Assembly: GCA_949288065.1 (NCBI GenBank)
Contig: CASEIL010000009.1
Coordinates: forward strand, 1 to 60,145
Origin: an uncultured Phascolarctobacterium sp.
Lineage (GTDB): Bacteria > Bacillota > Negativicutes > Acidaminococcales > Acidaminococcaceae
Length of the DNA: 60,145 nucleotides
Direction of reading: 5' to 3'
Of the stretch, positions 35,794 through 45,027 are shown one piece after another. The notes beneath the pieces were generated by a model. The model was given only the letters and a program-made list of their open reading frames with translations. It was not told the origin of the DNA and made no database searches. The translations under genes and the position numbers were made by a program. The number at the start of each line of letters is the position of its first letter. Position 1 is the stretch's first letter.

Positions 35794-36863
35794 TATTTAT
35801 TCTTCCTTTCCATCAAAATTTTATCAATTTCTTTAAACAGCTCGTCAACTATTTCTTCTTCGCGCACCTTGCGCAAAATTTCGCCCTTGCGGAACAAAAG
35901 CCCTTCGCCGATGCCGCCAGCTATCCCAACATCAGCCTCGCGCGCTTCGCCCGGGCCGTTTACCACGCAGCCCATAACGGCAACGGTTATGGGTTCAGTA
36001 ATATCCGCCAGCTTCTTTTCCACCGTCAGCGCCAGCTTTTCAAGGTTAATCCTTGTTCTGCCGCAGGTTGGGCACGAAATTAAGGTCGGCCCGTATTCAC
36101 GCAGCCCCAGCGCCTTTAAAATGGCAAAGCCGGTTTTAACCTCCTCTACCGGGTCGCCGGTAAGCGAAACGCGGATGGTATCGCCAATGCCTTCGGCCAG
36201 CAGCGTGCCAATGCCCACGGCAGATTTAATAATGCCGGAGTTCACCGTGCCCGCTTCCGTAATGCCAACGTGCAGCGGATAATCGCACTGCGAGGCCAGC
36301 AAACGGTAGGCCGCAATCGTCAGCGGCACATCGTGCGCCTTAAGCGAAATTTTTATGTTGCGGTAATCCATGCCCTCTAAAATGTGGATATGCCGCCAAG
36401 CAGCCTCCACCAGCGCTTCCGGCGTCGGGTGCCCGTATTTTTCCAGTAAATCTTTGGGCAGCGAGCCCGCGTTAACGCCGATGCGGATGGGTATGTTCAG
36501 CGGCTTAACCGCTTCCACAACGGCACGCACCTTATCGTCGCCGCCGATGTTGCCCGGGTTCAGGCGCAGCCCGCTCACACCTGCTTCTACCGCCGCCAGT
36601 GCCAGCTTATAATCAAAATGGATATCGGCAATAACAGGTATCGGGCTTTGTTTAACAATTTCCTTTAGCGCCTCTGCCGCCGCCATATCCGGCACGGCAC
36701 AGCGCACAATGTCGCAGCCTGCCGCCGCCAGCTCGTTAATCTGCGCCAGCGTTGCCGCCGCATCGTCGGTTCTGGTGTTGGTCATCGACTGCACGGCAAC
36801 AGGCGCACCGCCGCCGATTTTTACGCCGCCAACATCAATTTGCCTTGTTTTCCTGCGTTCCAT
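35793..36863 (-). CDS. ispG: 4-hydroxy-3-methylbut-2-enyl diphosphate synthase
   Basis: A 356-residue iron-sulfur enzyme of the MEP isoprenoid pathway. TIM barrel start [24 protein letters not shown] and [16 protein letters not shown] carry the cluster Cys and conserved Glu. ATG at 36863 follows GAGGTGG. Works with dxr in the same operon. Confidence 0.96.
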   Translation of the reverse strand: MERRKTRQIDVGGVKIGGGAPVAVQSMTNTRTDDAAATLAQINELAAAGCDIVRCAVPDMAAAEALKEIVKQSPIPVIADIHFDYKLALAAVEAGVSGLRLNPGNIGGDDKVRAVVEAVKPLNIPIRIGVNAGSLPKDLLEKYGHPTPEALVEAAWRHIHILEGMDYRNIKISLKAHDVPLTIAAYRLLASQCDYPLHVGITEAGTVNSGIIKSAVGIGTLLAEGIGDTIRVSLTGDPVEEVKTGFAILKALGLREYGPTLISCPTCGRTRINLEKLALTVEKKLADITEPITVAVMGCVVNGPGEAREADVGIAGGIGEGLLFRKGEILRKVREEEIVDELFKEIDKILMERKNK

Positions 36864-36875
36864 CAGGCCACCTCT

Positions 36876-37892
36876 TTATCTGGATATATCGCTGAATACA
36901 GCCCACACGGTCAGGCTCAAAATCAGGCACACGCCGATGCTCTGAATCATCGTCGCCGCCTTTTCGCCCAAAGGCTTGCCGCGCAGGGCTTCCAAAATCA
37001 AAAGCACAAAATGCCCGCCGTCCAGCGCCGGCAGCGGCAAAAGGTTAATAATGCCAAGATTAATGCTTAAAATGGCAATTAAGTTCAAAAGCGGCATCCA
37101 GCCGTTTTCTGCGGCCTCGCCGGCAATTTTGGCAATGCCGATAGGCCCGGTTACATCTGCCGGAGCAGCGCCGCTAACGATTTTATACAAACCGTCCAGC
37201 ATCATCAGCATAATATACTCTGTATATCTAAGCCCCATTTGCAGCGATTCAAAAATGCCAAAGTCCTTATGCTCCAGCTGCGGGGAAATGCCTACCAGAG
37301 CCTTGCCGTAATCTTTATCAAATTCCGGCTTTAAGGTGTAAGCCTTCACCTCGCCGTTGCGTTCAGCCGTCAGCGTTACCTCGTTTTCACCGTAGGTGTT
37401 AATCTCGGTAACCATGTCCGACCACGTTGCAACCTGTTTGCCGCCAACCGCCAAAATGCGGTCGCCCGGCTGCAAGCCTGCTTCAATAGCCGCCTTGCCC
37501 GGCATTACGCTGCCCAGCACCGGCTTGTCAACAGGCACATCCATGCCGTTAGCGGCAAAAATGCCCGTAAACAAAAATACCGGCAAAATAAAATTCATCA
37601 GCACGCCTGCCAGTATAACCAGCATGCGCGCAGGGATGGATTTTGATTTAAACGCGCCCTCATCGGCAGGCTCGTCCGGCTCCATGCCGGCAATTTTGTT
37701 ATAGCCGCCCAGCGGGATAATCCTTAAACTGTATAAGGTTTCGCCATATTTTTTCTGAAAGATGTTCGGGCCAAAGCCGATGGCAAATTCATCGACACGC
37801 ATACCCGTCATTTTAGCGGTAATAAAATGCCCAAATTCGTGTACTGTTACCAGCACGCCAAACACAAACAGGGCTGCTAAAAGTGTTGTCAC
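36876..37892 (-). CDS. rseP: RIP metalloprotease RseP
   Basis: A 338-residue intramembrane zinc protease (site-2). HEFGH at residues 18-22 in the first membrane segment and LPALDGGH near residue 290 give the zinc ligands. A PDZ domain (about 110-190, PGKAAIEAGLQPGDRILAVGG) lies between. GTG start at 37892 after GGGAGG. It cleaves anti-sigma factors or signal peptide remnants in relatives. Confidence 0.94.
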   Translation of the reverse strand: MTTLLAALFVFGVLVTVHEFGHFITAKMTGMRVDEFAIGFGPNIFQKKYGETLYSLRIIPLGGYNKIAGMEPDEPADEGAFKSKSIPARMLVILAGVLMNFILPVFLFTGIFAANGMDVPVDKPVLGSVMPGKAAIEAGLQPGDRILAVGGKQVATWSDMVTEINTYGENEVTLTAERNGEVKAYTLKPEFDKDYGKALVGISPQLEHKDFGIFESLQMGLRYTEYIMLMMLDGLYKIVSGAAPADVTGPIGIAKIAGEAAENGWMPLLNLIAILSINLGIINLLPLPALDGGHFVLLILEALRGKPLGEKAATMIQSIGVCLILSLTVWAVFSDISR

Positions 37893-37907
37893 TAATTTCC
37901 TCCCGTA

Positions 37908-39059
37908 TTACAAACTGCTTAAATACTCATGCGCCGCAGCCCTTGCCGCAGCGTCAGTATTTTCAATATCCTCAAGCACCGGCTGCAAAACATTTTGATG
38001 CTTTGCAACAACGTGTTCAATGGTTTTGATAATATCCGTATATTTAATTTTGCCGTCCAAAAAGGCGTAAACGGCCTCCTCGTTGGCAGCGTTAAAGGCA
38101 CACGGCAGCGTACCGCCCTGCCTGCCGCATTCCACAGCAATTTTCAGCGCGGGAAAGGCTTCCGTATCGGGCGCTAAAAAGGTCAGCGTGCCTGCCTTAA
38201 CAAAATCAAGCTGCCCAAAGGCGTTGTTGTAGCGCTCGGGGTACGAAAACGCGTACTGTATCGGCAGCCGCATATCCGGCAAACCCATCTGCGCAATAAC
38301 GGAACCATCGTTAAACTCCACCATAGAATGCACAATGCTTTGCGGATGCACAACCACATCTATTTTATCATAAGGCATATCAAACAGCCAGTGCGCTTCA
38401 ATAACCTCCAGCCCTTTGTTGGCCAAAGTAGAAGAATCAACCGTTATTTTTTTGCCCATGCTCCAGTTGGGGTGCTTCAGGCACTGCTCCAGCGTTACGT
38501 CTTCCAGTTCGGCTTTGGTTTTGCCCAAAAACGGGCCGCCGCTCGCCGTAATAATCAGGCGTTTTACTTCATCTTTTTTGCCGCCTTGCAGCGATTGAAA
38601 AATTGCGCTGTGCTCGCTGTCCACCGGCGTTAAGGATACATTATGCTTTTTAACGGCGTCCATTACAATACTGCCCGCCGCCACCAGCGTTTCCTTGTTG
38701 GCAAGGGCGATATCCTTGCCGTGCTTAATGGCTTCCAGCGTCGGCAAAAGCCCTGCATAGCCAACCATCGAGGCTAAAACGGTATCGACGCCGTCGTAAG
38801 TTGCAGCTTCCAGCAAGCCTTCCCTGCCTGCCAAAATTTTTGTTTGGCCGCTGTAACGGCTTTTTAAGCGCTGCGCCGCTTTTTCATCGGTAAGCACCGC
38901 CATATCTGGTTTAAAGGCTTCAATCTGCTCTTCCAGCAGCTTATCGTTTACATGCGCCGCCAAAACCTTAATTTTTATTTTGTCCGGGTTGGCAGCAGCA
39001 ACCTCCAGCGTCTGCTTGCCGATAGAGCCCGTACTGCCAAGAACGGCTACGTTTTTCAT
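37908..39059 (-). CDS. dxr: 1-deoxy-D-xylulose 5-phosphate reductoisomerase
   Basis: 383 residues from the ATG at 39059 (GGAGG at 8 bases; the ATG at 39065 touches the ribosome site). NADPH motif VLGSTGSIGKQTLEV, NKETLVAAG, PVDSEHSAIFQ and NWSMGKKITVDSSTLANKG are diagnostic. Commits carbon to the MEP pathway. Confidence 0.96.
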   Translation of the reverse strand: MKNVAVLGSTGSIGKQTLEVAAANPDKIKIKVLAAHVNDKLLEEQIEAFKPDMAVLTDEKAAQRLKSRYSGQTKILAGREGLLEAATYDGVDTVLASMVGYAGLLPTLEAIKHGKDIALANKETLVAAGSIVMDAVKKHNVSLTPVDSEHSAIFQSLQGGKKDEVKRLIITASGGPFLGKTKAELEDVTLEQCLKHPNWSMGKKITVDSSTLANKGLEVIEAHWLFDMPYDKIDVVVHPQSIVHSMVEFNDGSVIAQMGLPDMRLPIQYAFSYPERYNNAFGQLDFVKAGTLTFLAPDTEAFPALKIAVECGRQGGTLPCAFNAANEEAVYAFLDGKIKYTDIIKTIEHVVAKHQNVLQPVLEDIENTDAAARAAAHEYLSSL

Positions 39060-39081
39060 CGCCATACCTCCATTAAAGGTT

Positions 39082-39975
39082 TTACATCATAAAGCTGTTT
39101 ACCACAACGCTCAGCAAAAATACATAATAGCCTACCGGAATGGCAAACAAAAGGCTGTCGCACCTGTCCAGCACGCCGCCGTGCCCAGGGAAGATTTTGC
39201 CGGAATCCTTAACGCCAAAATTGCGCTTCAAAATGGACTCCACCAAATCGCCCAAAGGCGCAAAAAACGCCACGCCAAGGCCTAACAGCACGGAAAGCAG
39301 CAGCGAGCCCTGAAAAACATTGGCAACATTAAGGTAGTGCATGCCGCCCATAACCACGGCTACGCAGCCGATAAAGCCAGCCACCGCGCCCTCAACCGAT
39401 TTATTGGGGCTGATAGTGGGGCACAGCTTATGCTTGCCCAGCGCCGAGCCTGCAAAATACGCAAAAGTATCGCTCGCCCAGGTGCCCAGCATAATTACCC
39501 AGAACAAAATTTCGCCGCGGTCAATCGGCAGCCCCCACAGGCTTACCTGCAAATCGGCAGATGTAAAATACAGCGCGTCGCGCAGCAAAATAAAGTGCGC
39601 AAAGCCAAAACCAATGTACACCACCGCCATTACGGAAAGCGCCGTGTTAAACGCCCATTTGCCGTCGCCGTGGTGGCGCGCCATGCCTTCCAGCATTACA
39701 AAAATGCAGCCCAGCACCAGCACTGCCGGGAAGATTATAAACGAATACACGCTTACAAAACGGAAAATGGCCGCCGTATAAATAAGCGCCAGCATCGTCA
39801 TACCGGTCGAAAGCCAGTACACATCGTGCCCTGCCTGCCGCGCCATGTTTCTAAATTCAAACAAGCCCACCGTTGCCAGCGCAAATACGGCGGCGTCAAA
39901 CAAATAACCGCCCTGGTGGATTAAAAATATTACTACCGGCAAAGCAACAACGCCGGTTAAAATCCTCTTTAACAT
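39082..39975 (-). CDS. cdsA: Phosphatidate cytidylyltransferase
   Basis: A 297-residue membrane enzyme making CDP-diacylglycerol. About seven membrane segments; the C-terminal signature SDTFAYFAGSALGKHKLCPTISPNKSVEG is spread over residues near 188-215. The ATG at 39975 has AGGA close upstream; a TTG six codons earlier lacks a ribosome site. Confidence 0.93.
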   Translation of the reverse strand: MLKRILTGVVALPVVIFLIHQGGYLFDAAVFALATVGLFEFRNMARQAGHDVYWLSTGMTMLALIYTAAIFRFVSVYSFIIFPAVLVLGCIFVMLEGMARHHGDGKWAFNTALSVMAVVYIGFGFAHFILLRDALYFTSADLQVSLWGLPIDRGEILFWVIMLGTWASDTFAYFAGSALGKHKLCPTISPNKSVEGAVAGFIGCVAVVMGGMHYLNVANVFQGSLLLSVLLGLGVAFFAPLGDLVESILKRNFGVKDSGKIFPGHGGVLDRCDSLLFAIPVGYYVFLLSVVVNSFMM

Positions 39976-39993
39976 ACTATCCTGCACCGCCAA

Positions 39994-40773
39994 CTATTTA
40001 GTAATTAAGCCGCCGTAACGGCGTTCGCGCCCGCCGTAAGCCTTTACAGCCTCCAAAAACATCTCAGGCGTAAAAGCAGGCCAGTAAACATCCGTAGTCC
40101 AAATTTCAGCATAAGCAATCTGCCACAGCATAAAATTGCTGATGCGCAAATCCCCGCCCGGGCGGATTAACAAATCCGGCGCAGGCAGCCCTTTGGTGTA
40201 CAGATAATCTTCAAAATGCTGCGCGTCTATATCTTCAACCTTCAGCGAGCCGCTCTCTACATCGCTGACAATGTTCTTGACAGCGTGTAAAATTTCCGCC
40301 TGCCCGCCGTAGTTTATAGCCAGGTTTAAAATAATGCCGGTATTTTCTGCCGTAACCTTTTCGGCGTGTTCCATTTTCTGGCGCACAACCTCGGGCAAAC
40401 CCTCGCGGCTGCCCATAAAACGCACCTGCACGTTGTTTTTGTGGAACTCTTCAATCTCGCTTGTTAAATAGCGGCTTAAAAGCTCCATAATAAAATTAAC
40501 CTCAGTTACCGGGCGTTTCCAGTTTTCGGTAGAAAAAGCGTAGGCGCTGATAATTTTAACGCCTATCTTATCGGCAGTTTTAACAATGTTTTTTAAGGTT
40601 TCCGCACCGGCCTGATGCCCAAAGGTACGCGGCTTGCCCTGCGCCCTGGCCCAGCGCCCGTTGCCGTCCATAATAATGGCAATGTGCTGCGGAACCTTCT
40701 CCAAATCAATCGTACTTAAGTCAAGGTTTAAATTGGTATTGCCGGTTTTAAACTTAAATAATGTATTAAACAC
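39994..40773 (-). CDS. uppS: Isoprenyl (undecaprenyl diphosphate) synthase
   Basis: 259 residues. The catalytic IAIIMDGNGRWARAQG block lies at residues 32-47, followed by GHQAG, SAYAFSTENWKRP and RPGGDLRISNFMLWQIAYAE. Makes the lipid carrier for cell-wall precursors. GTG start at 40773 after AAAGGTG. Confidence 0.95.
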   Translation of the reverse strand: MFNTLFKFKTGNTNLNLDLSTIDLEKVPQHIAIIMDGNGRWARAQGKPRTFGHQAGAETLKNIVKTADKIGVKIISAYAFSTENWKRPVTEVNFIMELLSRYLTSEIEEFHKNNVQVRFMGSREGLPEVVRQKMEHAEKVTAENTGIILNLAINYGGQAEILHAVKNIVSDVESGSLKVEDIDAQHFEDYLYTKGLPAPDLLIRPGGDLRISNFMLWQIAYAEIWTTDVYWPAFTPEMFLEAVKAYGGRERRYGGLITK

Positions 40774-40796
40774 AGTATCACCTTTCCGTTAAAGGC

Positions 40797-40840
40797 AATA
40801 AAACTGCCTTGCCTCCCCAAAAAGAGGAGGCAACTGCAGT
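40797..40840 (-). terminator. Intrinsic terminator after the ferredoxin
   Basis: ACTGC and TTGCCTCC pair with GGAGGCAA and GCAGT as a two-part stem, followed by TTTATT on the minus strand. It divides the pyrH-frr-PASTA-ferredoxin unit from uppS, although read-through is likely. Confidence 0.75.
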
Positions 40841-40853
40841 TCTATGCAACAAA

Positions 40854-41024
40854 TCAGGGTTGTTTAATTGCACCAACCGGGCAAACGCCTGCGCATGCGC
40901 CGCATTCAACGCATTCTTCGCCAATTTCGTATTTGCCGTCAACTTCTTTAATTGCGCCAACCGGGCAGGTTGCAGCGCAGGAGCCACAGCCTACGCATTC
41001 TTCTTTATTGATTACAAGTGCCAT
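40854..41024 (-). CDS. 2[4Fe-4S] ferredoxin
   Basis: A 56-residue clostridial-type ferredoxin. Cys pattern CVGCGSCAATCP (residues 10-21) and CVECGACAGVCP (38-49), with VGAIK after each. ATG at 41024 with AGGAGG 8 bases upstream. Its start overlaps the end of the PASTA gene by 20 bases. Cys-rich low-potential electron carrier in the cytoplasm; it could feed IspG or the Etf and nitroreductase systems, but this is inference. Confidence 0.93.
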   Translation of the reverse strand: MALVINKEECVGCGSCAATCPVGAIKEVDGKYEIGEECVECGACAGVCPVGAIKQP

Positions 41025-41244
41025 CCTTTACGCCTCCTTTCCTATACCTTCTTACAGTAGTAATTGCTGCTTTATTGTTATCCAGCTTACGCTGTCTAAC
41101 TACATATTCAGTAACGCTGCCTTCCTGGGGCTTACCTTTAAAAAACGGCGGTTCCGTAACGGTAATTTCACATTCAAAGCCTGCCTCTCGCAGGATTTTA
41201 ACCGCCTCGCCCACCTCAAGCGCCAGCACGTCCGGAAGCTGCAT
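41005..41244 (-). CDS. Small solitary PASTA-domain protein
   Basis: 79 residues. The first 60 (LPDVLALEVGEAVKILREAG..., then GSVTEYVVRQRKL) match one PASTA repeat, the domain that binds peptidoglycan or beta-lactams in penicillin-binding proteins and Ser/Thr kinases. No signal peptide or membrane segment is present, so it may act in the cytoplasm or be unrelated in function. Its ATG overlaps the frr stop (TGATG) and its end overlaps the ferredoxin start, so the three are coupled. Confidence 0.75.
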   Translation of the reverse strand: MQLPDVLALEVGEAVKILREAGFECEITVTEPPFFKGKPQEGSVTEYVVRQRKLDNNKAAITTVRRYRKGGVKDGTCNQ

Positions 41245-41807
41245 CAGATTTCCATAACTTCCTTTTCTTTGTGTTCCATTACGGTGTCAACTTCTTTGAT
41301 GAATTTATCAGTCATTTTCTGAATATCATCATTAGCCTTTTTAGCCTCGTCTTCCGTAATTTCCTTAGCCTTTTCAGCCTTCTTAACAGCGTCGTTGGCA
41401 TCGCGGCGCAGGTTTCTTACGCTTACGCGTGCGTCCTCTGCTTTTTTGTGTACGGTTTTAACCAGCTCTTTACGTCTTTCCTCGGTCAGCTGCGGCAGGT
41501 TCAAACGGATTACGCTGCCGTCGCTGTTCGGGTTCAAACCAAGGTCCGATTTCATAATAGCACGCTCAATATCCTTCAGCAGGTTCTTTTCCCACGGCTG
41601 AATAACAATCATGCGCGGTTCCGGCACGGTAACGCTTGCCACCTGGTTAACAGGGGTCGGCGTGCCGTAATATTCAACCATAACCTTGTCCAAAAGCGAA
41701 ACGCTGGCGCGGCCTGCGCGCACGGAAGCAAGGTCTACACGCAGCACATCGACGGTTTTATGCATTTTCGTTTGTGTTGTTTCCAAAATCTCTTTCAATT
41801 CTGCCAT
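41244..41807 (-). CDS. frr: Ribosome recycling factor
   Basis: 187 residues. The family blocks KTVDVLRVDLASVRAGRAS, PEPRMIVIQPWEKNLLKDIE and LPQLTEERRKELVK are clear. It separates ribosome subunits after termination with EF-G. ATG at 41807 follows GGAGG at 8 bases. Confidence 0.96.
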   Translation of the reverse strand: MAELKEILETTQTKMHKTVDVLRVDLASVRAGRASVSLLDKVMVEYYGTPTPVNQVASVTVPEPRMIVIQPWEKNLLKDIERAIMKSDLGLNPNSDGSVIRLNLPQLTEERRKELVKTVHKKAEDARVSVRNLRRDANDAVKKAEKAKEITEDEAKKANDDIQKMTDKFIKEVDTVMEHKEKEVMEI

Positions 41808-41808
41808 T

Positions 41809-42546
<738 letters not shown>

Positions 42547-42659
42547 CTATACCGGTAAATTTACATACTCATACATCTTGTTCTTTATTCTACAAATACT
42601 TTGTTTTTCCTCTTTTTGTAAGGCAAAATTCAAACTAAGTTTGCAAAAAAGGCAAAAAA

Positions 42660-42688
42660 TAAAGAGAACACCTAAGTGCTCTCTTTAT
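42660..42688 (-). terminator. Intrinsic terminator of rpsB-tsf
   Basis: An 11-bp stem (TAAAGAGA.CAC / GTG.TCTCTTTA, one mismatch) with CTAA loop, followed by TTTTTTG on the minus strand. Confidence 0.85.
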
Positions 42689-42698
42689 TAAACAAGCA

Positions 42699-43349
42699 TT
42701 ATTTTACAAAAGACATAACTTCTGCTGCAAAATCTTCCTGTTTCTTTTCAATGCCTTCGCCCAGCTGATAACGGGTGAAGCGGCGGATGGAAATGTTTTC
42801 GCCGATTTTAGCGATGGATTCGGTAATCAAATCGCTGATGGTTTTGTCCGGGTCTTTAACAAAGGGCTGCTCTAACAGGCAAACTTCTTTGTAGTATTTT
42901 TCGATACGGCCGGTAACCATTTTTTCAATGATTTTTTCCGGTTTGCCTTCATTGCGTGCCTGTTCGGAAAGAACCATTTTTTCGTGTTCCAGCTCAGCGG
43001 TCGGAACTTCTTCGCGGCGCAGGTAGCTGGGGTTAGCAGCTGCAATGTGCATTGCAATATCTTTAACAAGGGTTTTGAAAGCGTCGGTTTTGGCAACGAA
43101 GTCGGTTTCGCAGTTAACTTCAACCAGTACGCCGATGCGGCCGCCGCCGTGGATGTAGGATTCTACCAAGCCTTCGGCAGCAATGCGGCCTGCTTTTTTA
43201 GCTGCGGCAGCAAGGCCTTTTTCACGCAAAAAGTCAATTGCTTTATCCATGTCGCCATCGGTAGCGGCAAGTGCTTTTTTGCAGTCCATCATGCCGGCGC
43301 CGGTGCGTTCACGTAACTCTTTTACTAATGCAGCGGTAATTTCAGCCAT
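42699..43349 (-). CDS. tsf: Elongation factor Ts
   Basis: 216 residues, shorter than the usual 280-300 because part of the second core subdomain is absent. The N-terminal UBA-like domain with [16 protein letters not shown] and the [10 protein letters not shown] motif that displaces nucleotide from EF-Tu are intact. ATG at 43349 follows AGGAGG. Follows rpsB. Confidence 0.95.
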   Translation of the reverse strand: MAEITAALVKELRERTGAGMMDCKKALAATDGDMDKAIDFLREKGLAAAAKKAGRIAAEGLVESYIHGGGRIGVLVEVNCETDFVAKTDAFKTLVKDIAMHIAAANPSYLRREEVPTAELEHEKMVLSEQARNEGKPEKIIEKMVTGRIEKYYKEVCLLEQPFVKDPDKTISDLITESIAKIGENISIRRFTRYQLGEGIEKKQEDFAAEVMSFVK

Positions 43350-43375
43350 TTATTTGTCCTCCTGAAATTTTAAAA

Positions 43376-44119
43376 TTATTCTGCGTCTTCAGCAGCTGCG
43401 GTTTCTTCAACAGCTTCAGCAACTTCTTCGGTCTGCATGCCCTGACGGCCTTCCAGAACAGCGTCAGCCATTTTTGCGGTTAACAGTTTTACAGCGCGGA
43501 TAGCGTCGTCGTTAGCCGGAATTACATGGTCGATAACGTCCGGGTCGCAGTTGGTGTCAACGGTAGCAACGATAGGAATGTTAAGTTTGCGAGCTTCCAT
43601 AACTGCAATGTTTTCTTTGCGCGGGTCGATGATAAACAGAGCGCCCGGCAGTTTTTTCATATCTTTAATGCCGCCGAGATATTTGGTCAGTTTTTCCATT
43701 TCATGGCGCAGGCCGATAACTTCTTTTTTCGGCAGTACGTCAAAAGTGCCGTCAGCTTCCATAGCTTCTAACTGGCGCAGGCGTTTAATGCGGCCCTGAA
43801 TGGTTTTGAAGTTGGTCATCATGCCGCCCAGCCAACGTTCGTTTACATAGAACATGTTGCAGCGCAGAGCTTCTTCGCGGATAGCTTCCTGAGCCTGTTT
43901 TTTGGTGCCAACGAACAGAATGCTTTCGCCGCTTGCAGCAACGTCGCGCATAAAGTTATAAGCTTCTTCTACCTTTTTAACGGTTTTCTGCAGGTCGATG
44001 ATGTAGATGCCGTTTCTTTCGGTGAAGATGTACGGAGCCATTTTCGGGTTCCAGCGGCGGGTCTGATGACCGAAGTGTACGCCGGCTTCGAGTAATTGTT
44101 TCATAGAGATGATTGCCAT
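43376..44119 (-). CDS. rpsB: 30S ribosomal protein S2
   Basis: 247 residues with [38 protein letters not shown] and [12 protein letters not shown] blocks. Acidic C-terminal tail. AGGAGG precedes the ATG at 44119. First gene of rpsB-tsf. Confidence 0.97.
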   Translation of the reverse strand: MAIISMKQLLEAGVHFGHQTRRWNPKMAPYIFTERNGIYIIDLQKTVKKVEEAYNFMRDVAASGESILFVGTKKQAQEAIREEALRCNMFYVNERWLGGMMTNFKTIQGRIKRLRQLEAMEADGTFDVLPKKEVIGLRHEMEKLTKYLGGIKDMKKLPGALFIIDPRKENIAVMEARKLNIPIVATVDTNCDPDVIDHVIPANDDAIRAVKLLTAKMADAVLEGRQGMQTEEVAEAVEETAAAEDAE

Positions 44120-44140
44120 TTTTTCTTGCCTCCTGTTTTT

Positions 44141-44213
44141 TCCTCCGTCTGTTTCAGCTTTGCCCTAACCTTGCGGACAGCGGGCAAATCCGCAGACGTG
44201 TGTATTTTTACAC
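44141..44213 (-). promoter_or_regulatory. Structured rpsB leader RNA
   Basis: Between promoter and rpsB the minus strand can pair CGTCTG with CAGACG (44193-44198 with 44146-44151) as an outer stem and TTTGCCC with GGGCAAA (44182-44188 with 44159-44165) inside it; TGCGGA and TCCGCA (44189-44194 with 44172-44177) offer an alternative or pseudoknot pairing. A further hairpin lies at the 5' end. Possibly an S2 autoregulatory leader; this is inference. Confidence 0.45.
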
Positions 44214-44220
44214 GCGTAAT

Positions 44221-44250
44221 ATTATATCACAAGCCTTTAAGCGCAGGCAA
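44221..44250 (-). promoter_or_regulatory. Promoter of rpsB-tsf
   Basis: TTGCCT (44245-44250), 18 bases, TATAAT (44221-44226) on the minus strand. Confidence 0.75.
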
Positions 44251-44268
44251 GCGTATTTTGTAAAATTT

Positions 44269-45027
44269 TTACAAAAATTTACCGTAAAGCAGCGCAAGGT
44301 ACTCCTTCAGCGCCATTGCCGTTAAATCAAGCGCGTAAGCCTGCGGCGCAAAACTGAACGCCGATATGTAAACTTCTCCGCTTACCAGGTAATCGCACGG
44401 GTAAGGCACAGGCTCCACACCAGTGGCTGCCGCCGCTGCTTCAAAATTCTGCATGGCACGCGGCAGGTGCAGGGCAGAAGTTACCACTGCCACACGCTGC
44501 CAGCCTTCGTTTCGGCAGGCGGCAATAATATTCTGCGCATTTTGTTTAGTGTTTAACGCTTCGGCATCTGTATAAATCATCTTTTCATCCAGCCCCAGGC
44601 TGATAAGCACGCGTTTGGAAACCTCTGCCTCGACGGCGCTGTCGGCAAACACCTTGCCGCCGCTGACGATGATGGGCACATTAAGCATCCGCTGCAAACG
44701 CGCGCCGGTTATTAAGCGGTTCATACCAACAGCTGTGATTGCGCCTTCTCCATTAACATCCGGCACGCCGCTTACCGCACCGCCGCCAAGCACGGCGATT
44801 GCATCTGCATTAATATGTACCGGCTGCGTGTACTGCCGCTCCAGCCCGCTGGTTAAAAGCTGCGCCACCGGCATTAATGATAACAGGTATAAAACCAAAG
44901 TTATCAGCGCCAGAGCCTGCCTGCCCCGCGCCCTGCGGTTAAACAAATACGCCGTAAGAGCTGTGAGCAGCAGCACAATACAGCCCGGCGGCAGCAGCCA
45001 CAGCAAAATAAATTTTAAAATATACAT
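44269..45027 (-). CDS. DUF218 (YdcF/SanA-like) membrane protein
   Basis: 252 residues. Two hydrophobic segments at about 4-27 and 38-60 anchor a DUF218 domain: ADAIAVLGGGA, TGARLQRMLNVPIIVSGG, NTKQNAQNI, VAVVTSALHLPRAM. Relatives affect envelope barrier or polysaccharide in Gram-negatives. Its ATG overlaps the previous stop (TAATG). Confidence 0.85.
   Translation of the reverse strand: MYILKFILLWLLPPGCIVLLLTALTAYLFNRRARGRQALALITLVLYLLSLMPVAQLLTSGLERQYTQPVHINADAIAVLGGGAVSGVPDVNGEGAITAVGMNRLITGARLQRMLNVPIIVSGGKVFADSAVEAEVSKRVLISLGLDEKMIYTDAEALNTKQNAQNIIAACRNEGWQRVAVVTSALHLPRAMQNFEAAAAATGVEPVPYPCDYLVSGEVYISAFSFAPQAYALDLTAMALKEYLALLYGKFL

Noticed and set aside
35793..35900. T-box before proS
   Set aside because: proS overlaps the end of ispG by one base, leaving no room for a leader.
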